A stretch of 64,000 nucleotides of DNA from Eumeta japonica (Eukaryota; Arthropoda; Insecta; Lepidoptera; Psychidae): NCBI GenBank assembly GCA_005406025.1, contig BGZK01001022.1, positions 124,001 through 188,000 on the forward strand. Reading direction: 5' to 3'. The notes below the pieces were generated by a model. That model saw only the letters and a program-made list of their open reading frames with translations, made no database searches and was not told the origin of the DNA. Shown piece by piece: positions 60,801 to 64,000 of the stretch. Both the position numbers and the translations under genes were made by a program. Position 1 is the stretch's first letter. Each line of letters starts with the position of its first letter.

Positions 60801-60990
60801 AAAGTGCGTGGGGAACGTTTTTATAAAAAACTGAATGTTTGCCTCTTGCCATTAATTCTCCTTGCAATTGTAGACGCGTTTTTACCACTTCTAAAGGGTT
60901 CGTAAATAGAGTTGCGAACATAGCGGACGTTCCTCCCATAGCAAAATCTGTGATGTCACGAGCTGAGGCATTTCTTTGTGATGCCGCCAT
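54802..60990 (-). CDS. SLC25A35: Mitochondrial carrier gene C (SLC25A34/35 type), complete
   Basis: Four exons, 60713-60990, 57007-57257, 56074-56292 and 54802-55001, join in frame through GT-AG introns to 315 aa. Three carrier repeats are visible: NPLEVVKTRLQLQGEL (~31), TPFYLVKTRLQSQ (~131) and NPFDVAATRLSNQ (~230), with a C-terminal KGVVANYLRLGPHT segment. The signatures are closer to the canonical SLC25A35 than those of A and B. Expected role: exchange of dicarboxylate or oxaloacetate-like substrates at the mitochondrial inner membrane (by family). The intron after TRLSNQ and the exon 1 boundary match gene B. The intron after EGITG is unique to C, and C lacks two introns of B. Intron 1 (3.5 kb) carries two transposon remnants. 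The N-terminus is about 12 residues longer than in B. Confidence 0.87.
55002..56073 (-). other. Intron 3 of gene C
   Basis: AT-rich, no gene. The plus-strand frame at 55701-55892 is Lys/Asn-rich chance sequence. Confidence 0.6.
57981..58921. mobile_element. 0.94-kb THAP/P-element-like remnant with inverted ends
   Basis: CGTGACGTCACGATTCAATA plus AACA at 57981-58004 is perfectly inverted at 58898-58921 (24 bp). Between them is a broken THAP-domain gene. THAP domains occur in P-element transposases, so an internally deleted P-like transposon is likely. A captured or unrelated THAP gene is the alternative. It lies in intron 1 of gene C on the opposite strand. Confidence 0.5.
58063..58466 (+). 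pseudogene. THAP-domain gene fragment
   Basis: Exon 1 (58063-58255) starts MASSSYKVCTVPCC. A one-base excess in an A7 run shifts the frame, then it reads PNKLFIHVPQSGPLRKKW and finally CEDHFD, giving the C2CH zinc ligands of a THAP domain. A GTGAGT donor and a CAG acceptor join it to exon 2 (58386-58466), LPNDMENYMEYHIKGSVSAI, then a TAG. The preserved splice sites and domain with a single frameshift suggest recent decay. No catalytic region follows. Confidence 0.7.
59314..60289. mobile_element. 976-bp TIR element in intron 1 of gene C
   Basis: GGCTCGTACAGACAGGCGTC at the left and, inverted, GGCTCGTACAGACAGACGTC at the right extend to ~46-bp ends with about 80% identity, finishing in AACGTGAC. 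TTA flanks both sides (59311-59313 and 60290-60292), fitting a 3-base PIF/Harbinger-type duplication. No transposase is readable. Confidence 0.6.
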
Positions 60991-61206
60991 TTAGCGACGC
61001 TATAAAAATGACGTGAAATAAATTAGACTGTTTAAAATATTTATCATTATAAAGAAAAACTTTTATGGTGAATGCTGTGTACATACTCAAGGAAACGAAT
61101 ATCAATAAAATATTGTAAAAACAATGATAGAAAGAGTTTTTTTCATTTTTTATACATATCTAACGATCTCGCTATTAATGATGCTGATGCTGCTGATTAT
61201 TTCGTC

Positions 61207-61265
61207 GATTTCATTTCCGGTTCCAATATAGGTTCCAATCTAATATTGGAACCGGAAATGAAATC
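61207..61265. repeat. 59-bp hairpin upstream of gene C
   Basis: GATTTCATTTCCGGTTCCAA at 61207 is matched by TTGGAACCGGAAATGAAATC ending at 61265, giving ~24-bp arms with a ten-base centre. It lies in a tract rich in GATTCC/GGAACC phrases. Confidence 0.75.
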
Positions 61266-61354
61266 GGAACTAATTCCGATCCCGTTCTCATACTCGATGG
61301 ACTCGCGCTCCAGTCTGTTTTCAATTCCGATCCTGTATTAATTATATTTTCATG

Positions 61355-61673
61355 TCACATGCATTGAAACAGCGAGTTTTGATCTCTGTTTTGCCAGTCG
61401 AAATAAGACAATTTCAGAACAATGCGACCGGCACATTCATTTATTTATGTCTTTATTTCAAGTCTGTCAGAATCGCATTTGTTTATTTTAAACAAAAATG
61501 AATGAAATCATAATCGTCTGACAGCTGTCGTCAAATCGTTGTCAGGGATTTTAATCAATTAAAAATAAAATGAGTACCCCAAAATAGTAAAAGATATTAC
61601 TGCGCTGTTTGTCTGAAATGGTCTTACTTCGACTGACAACAGATATCAAAACTCGTTGTTTCATTGCATGTGA
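61355..61673. mobile_element. 319-bp element with ~72-bp inverted ends
   Basis: TCACATGCATTGAAACAGCG at the left and, inverted, TCACATGCAATGAAACAACG at the right continue through GAGTTTTGAT and CAGTCGAA for about 72 bp with about 12 differences. No reading frame is present. A target duplication is not clear. Confidence 0.65.
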
Positions 61674-62019
61674 TATAAAAAATACAGTGTATGGCGCGGG
61701 ATGAAACAAAGACCATTTCAGACCAGGGCGATGACAGCCATAGATGAATATAATATAATGACAGCCCTCGCTTCGCTCGGGCAGTCAACTCTCGCCCTCG
61801 TCAGAAATCGTCTTGTTTTACCCCTTGCCACACAATATACTATTTCTTACACCTTCCCAACTAGATTTCTTGGAATTCTTATAGCGTATATATTGAGTAA
61901 CGTTTCGCTAGAATGGAATCACCATCGAAATGCATTTAGCCATTTTTAAATTCACAAACGGACTACTATTTTATTTCATTTATAGATTATACTGTTGTTG
62001 ATGAACGAAAATAAAGTCA

Positions 62020-62490
62020 CGTCTATTTCCCAGAAGAGTAGACGGAGACTAGATTTCCATATGGTATATGATCATCGGTTTCAGATGCTTAAAATTTAGC
62101 CCTTTTTCAATATGCACCAGTTTGTTCTGCATGAGATTTTTAAGGGCGACTTTTACCGACCCTTACACACAATCACTCTATAGAATTGTTTTATCAGTTT
62201 ACTTTCATTCATTTCTTCCAGTTACCCAAACCACCGCAACATACCTTTTCCTACTTTAGTCACATCTTTAAAACCACACCCCTCTCTGACATCACTGTTC
62301 CTTAATCCGTTTATGAAAGACGCCAAACACACACGCAGAGATCACATCTCCAGTGCATTTTTTGGTATGGCAAAAGGAAAAATGAAAGTAGAATACTTTC
62401 ATTTATTTTTTTGCCACACCCAACTTTCAAAATATAAAAAATACAAAATATAGCAAAATACAAAATAAGAGTGGGGATCAGGACCCCCAA
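62020..62490 (-). pseudogene. LINE reverse transcriptase remnant, copy 3
   Basis: Matches the copy at 37953-38430 from CCCAGAAGAGTAGACGGAGA through GGGGATCAGGACCCC. It carries an AT-rich insertion near 62380-62460. No open frame remains. Confidence 0.55.
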
Positions 62491-64000
62491 TGATGTACCT
62501 CATATAAATAAATAAAATAAATGAGAAAGAAACATCAATGTACATTTTTAGGGATGGAATAAAACATTTATATTATAACAATATTTTAATATATTAAATA
62601 CAATATCACACATTTCAAATTAACACAACACAAACTATAAAGATAATTGCAATTATTGTTACTTATATGATCTAAGTATATCCGCAGCACAGAACAATAA
62701 TATAGGTACTAACATATATGCGCTGGCTGATAACATTCTAAAATTTTACTTTAAATTCAAAGCATAAGAATTTCCATGGATTTAATTATTTTATTTACCC
62801 ATAGATACAATTTCCATAGAGGCTACTCTGTATTAATCAGTTGTGTCAATATGTTACAATATCTACATTACCTGAGTAAATTTGACAGAATTTATATGAA
62901 TAATTATGGCGAAATTAGTGGATTTTCTTTGGTTGTGAATTCAGAATTAATATTTACAATGTTATTTTTTGTATTAAAAACCTACCATTATTTACAAAGC
63001 AGATACATTATTATTTAAAAAAAACGGTGGCCATCTATTTGAGTATAGTAAAAATTCAAAACATTCAGATTATGACATTATCTATTTAAATTTATATTTC
63101 ATTAGTGTAATTGTAAGTATATATGCAAGTAATGCAGCAAATTTTAAATTAATGACTGATGAAATCATTTTTTACATGTTAAATGAACGACACAACACAT
63201 TCGAAAAAACGACATCTGTTATGAAACAGCGAAAGTATAAGGTAGCTGTGAACGAACATATTCAATAAAAATATTTTAATTGTTTAGTGAACAAAGATTA
63301 AAAAATATATTTTGAATGTATGTAATAGAAACCTTAAATCATATATTTTGACAGTTCTAACAACAAATAAATGCAACAAATCAAAAACAGAACAGTTTAT
63401 GGTTATTGGAACTAAGTTCGTTATCGCACGACACACCGCAAGGAGCTACGCACAAAAAAATATAACATTTTAGCATTAACATTGTATAGAATAAACGGCC
63501 CATACTGTACAGCGGACCAAAAACGAGAAAGAAGCAACGGAGAAGCAACGGCGTACACACCGTCTCTCAACGAATCTACCTCTCTCTTTCTATAAGCAAC
63601 ACATATGCCCTGCCCGCTCCCTCTCTCTCTCTCTCTCTCTCTTAGCAGTCGAAGCTACGCTGTTATACGAATATAGCGTTTGAATGTATGTCTTGTGTAT
63701 ATACCTTATACACAATTGGTATATGTGTGTGGCATATTAAAGCTGTGTTAGCATGCTCAACTATCATATAGCGTCGCAACGTGTTCTGCTCTGTTTTTTT
63801 TTTATTTTTACCTATGCCTTTTAGCATTATATTGCATATACATTTAGTATTATATTGACTATACGCCTAAGCCTTTTATTTTATAATATAGTTAGTAGGA
63901 AACATCTACCAAAAAGCGTTCTTTTTCGTTCCGACTGGGTATCCCCGAGATACCACCTATTTCTTTCTATACCTACGTGTTAGTCCACGTCAAAATAATC
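62491..64000. other. Right-end spacer
   Basis: AT-rich with no gene. The 80-codon frame at 62776-63018 is Ile/Leu/Tyr-rich with no domain and is probably chance. A GC-richer tract at 63500-63660 includes a CT microsatellite. Confidence 0.45.
63619..63642. repeat. (CT)n microsatellite
   Basis: About twelve CT units in a row within a pyrimidine-rich tract. Confidence 0.85.

Larger units (their letters stand above)
60991..62019. other. Region 5' of gene C
   Basis: Presumed promoter side of gene C (minus strand), with no recognisable core motif. It contains a hairpin at 61207-61265 and a TIR element at 61355-61673. The frame at 61701-61949 has a central GCTTCGCTCGGGC hairpin and no domain. Confidence 0.45.

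Noticed and set aside
1..64000. CRISPR arrays, bacterial operons or phage genes
   Set aside because: No regularly spaced repeats with unique spacers; genes have spliceosomal introns and the context is insect nuclear DNA.

Overview
The window is insect nuclear DNA, most likely from a butterfly or moth. Genes are split by GT-AG introns, intergenic DNA is AT-rich, and degraded mobile elements of many kinds are scattered throughout: BEL/Pao, mariner, jockey-like LINEs, a Penelope-like fragment, tRNA-derived SINEs and several kinds of TIR element. No rRNA, intact tRNA, CRISPR array or operon was seen. The lepidopteran assignment is an inference from the repeat landscape, not a proof.

Two gene families are present. 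The first is a set of three mitochondrial carrier genes of the SLC25A34/35 (yeast OAC1-like) type. Gene A (+, last three exons at 2080-6343, start outside the window) and gene B (+, five exons, 11451-26420, 299 aa) are close paralogues from a segmental duplication. The duplication also copied introns, 3' flank and a SINE (about 1-7400 against 14190-29430). Gene C (-, four exons, 60990-54802, 315 aa) is a more diverged member with partly different intron positions.

The second family is a pair of large, cysteine-rich insect proteins of unknown function on the minus strand. Gene D has three exons (36942-32959, 1079 aa). Gene F is a single open frame (49860-46096, 1254 aa). They share an N-terminal domain, a Cys zinc-like motif, a short MGWLW motif and a Gly/Trp-rich repeat domain.

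Layout: 1-7.4 kb holds gene A with TIR elements, a tandem repeat and a large palindrome in its introns. From 7.4 to 11.4 kb is spacer with a dead mariner. Gene B spans 11.4-26.4 kb, and its 9-kb intron 2 carries an ~8-kb GC-rich nest of retroelements absent from gene A. From 26.4 to 32.9 kb is 3' flank with a long-TIR element, a SINE and an integrase fragment. Gene D lies at 33-37 kb, a repeat-rich spacer at 37-46 kb, and gene F at 46-49.9 kb. At 52-54.4 kb a GC-rich retroelement is inserted in an older LINE. Gene C lies at 54.8-61 kb, its intron 1 holding a THAP/P-element-like remnant and another TIR element. The last 3 kb are spacer. Nothing links the carriers and the Cys-rich proteins functionally except proximity.
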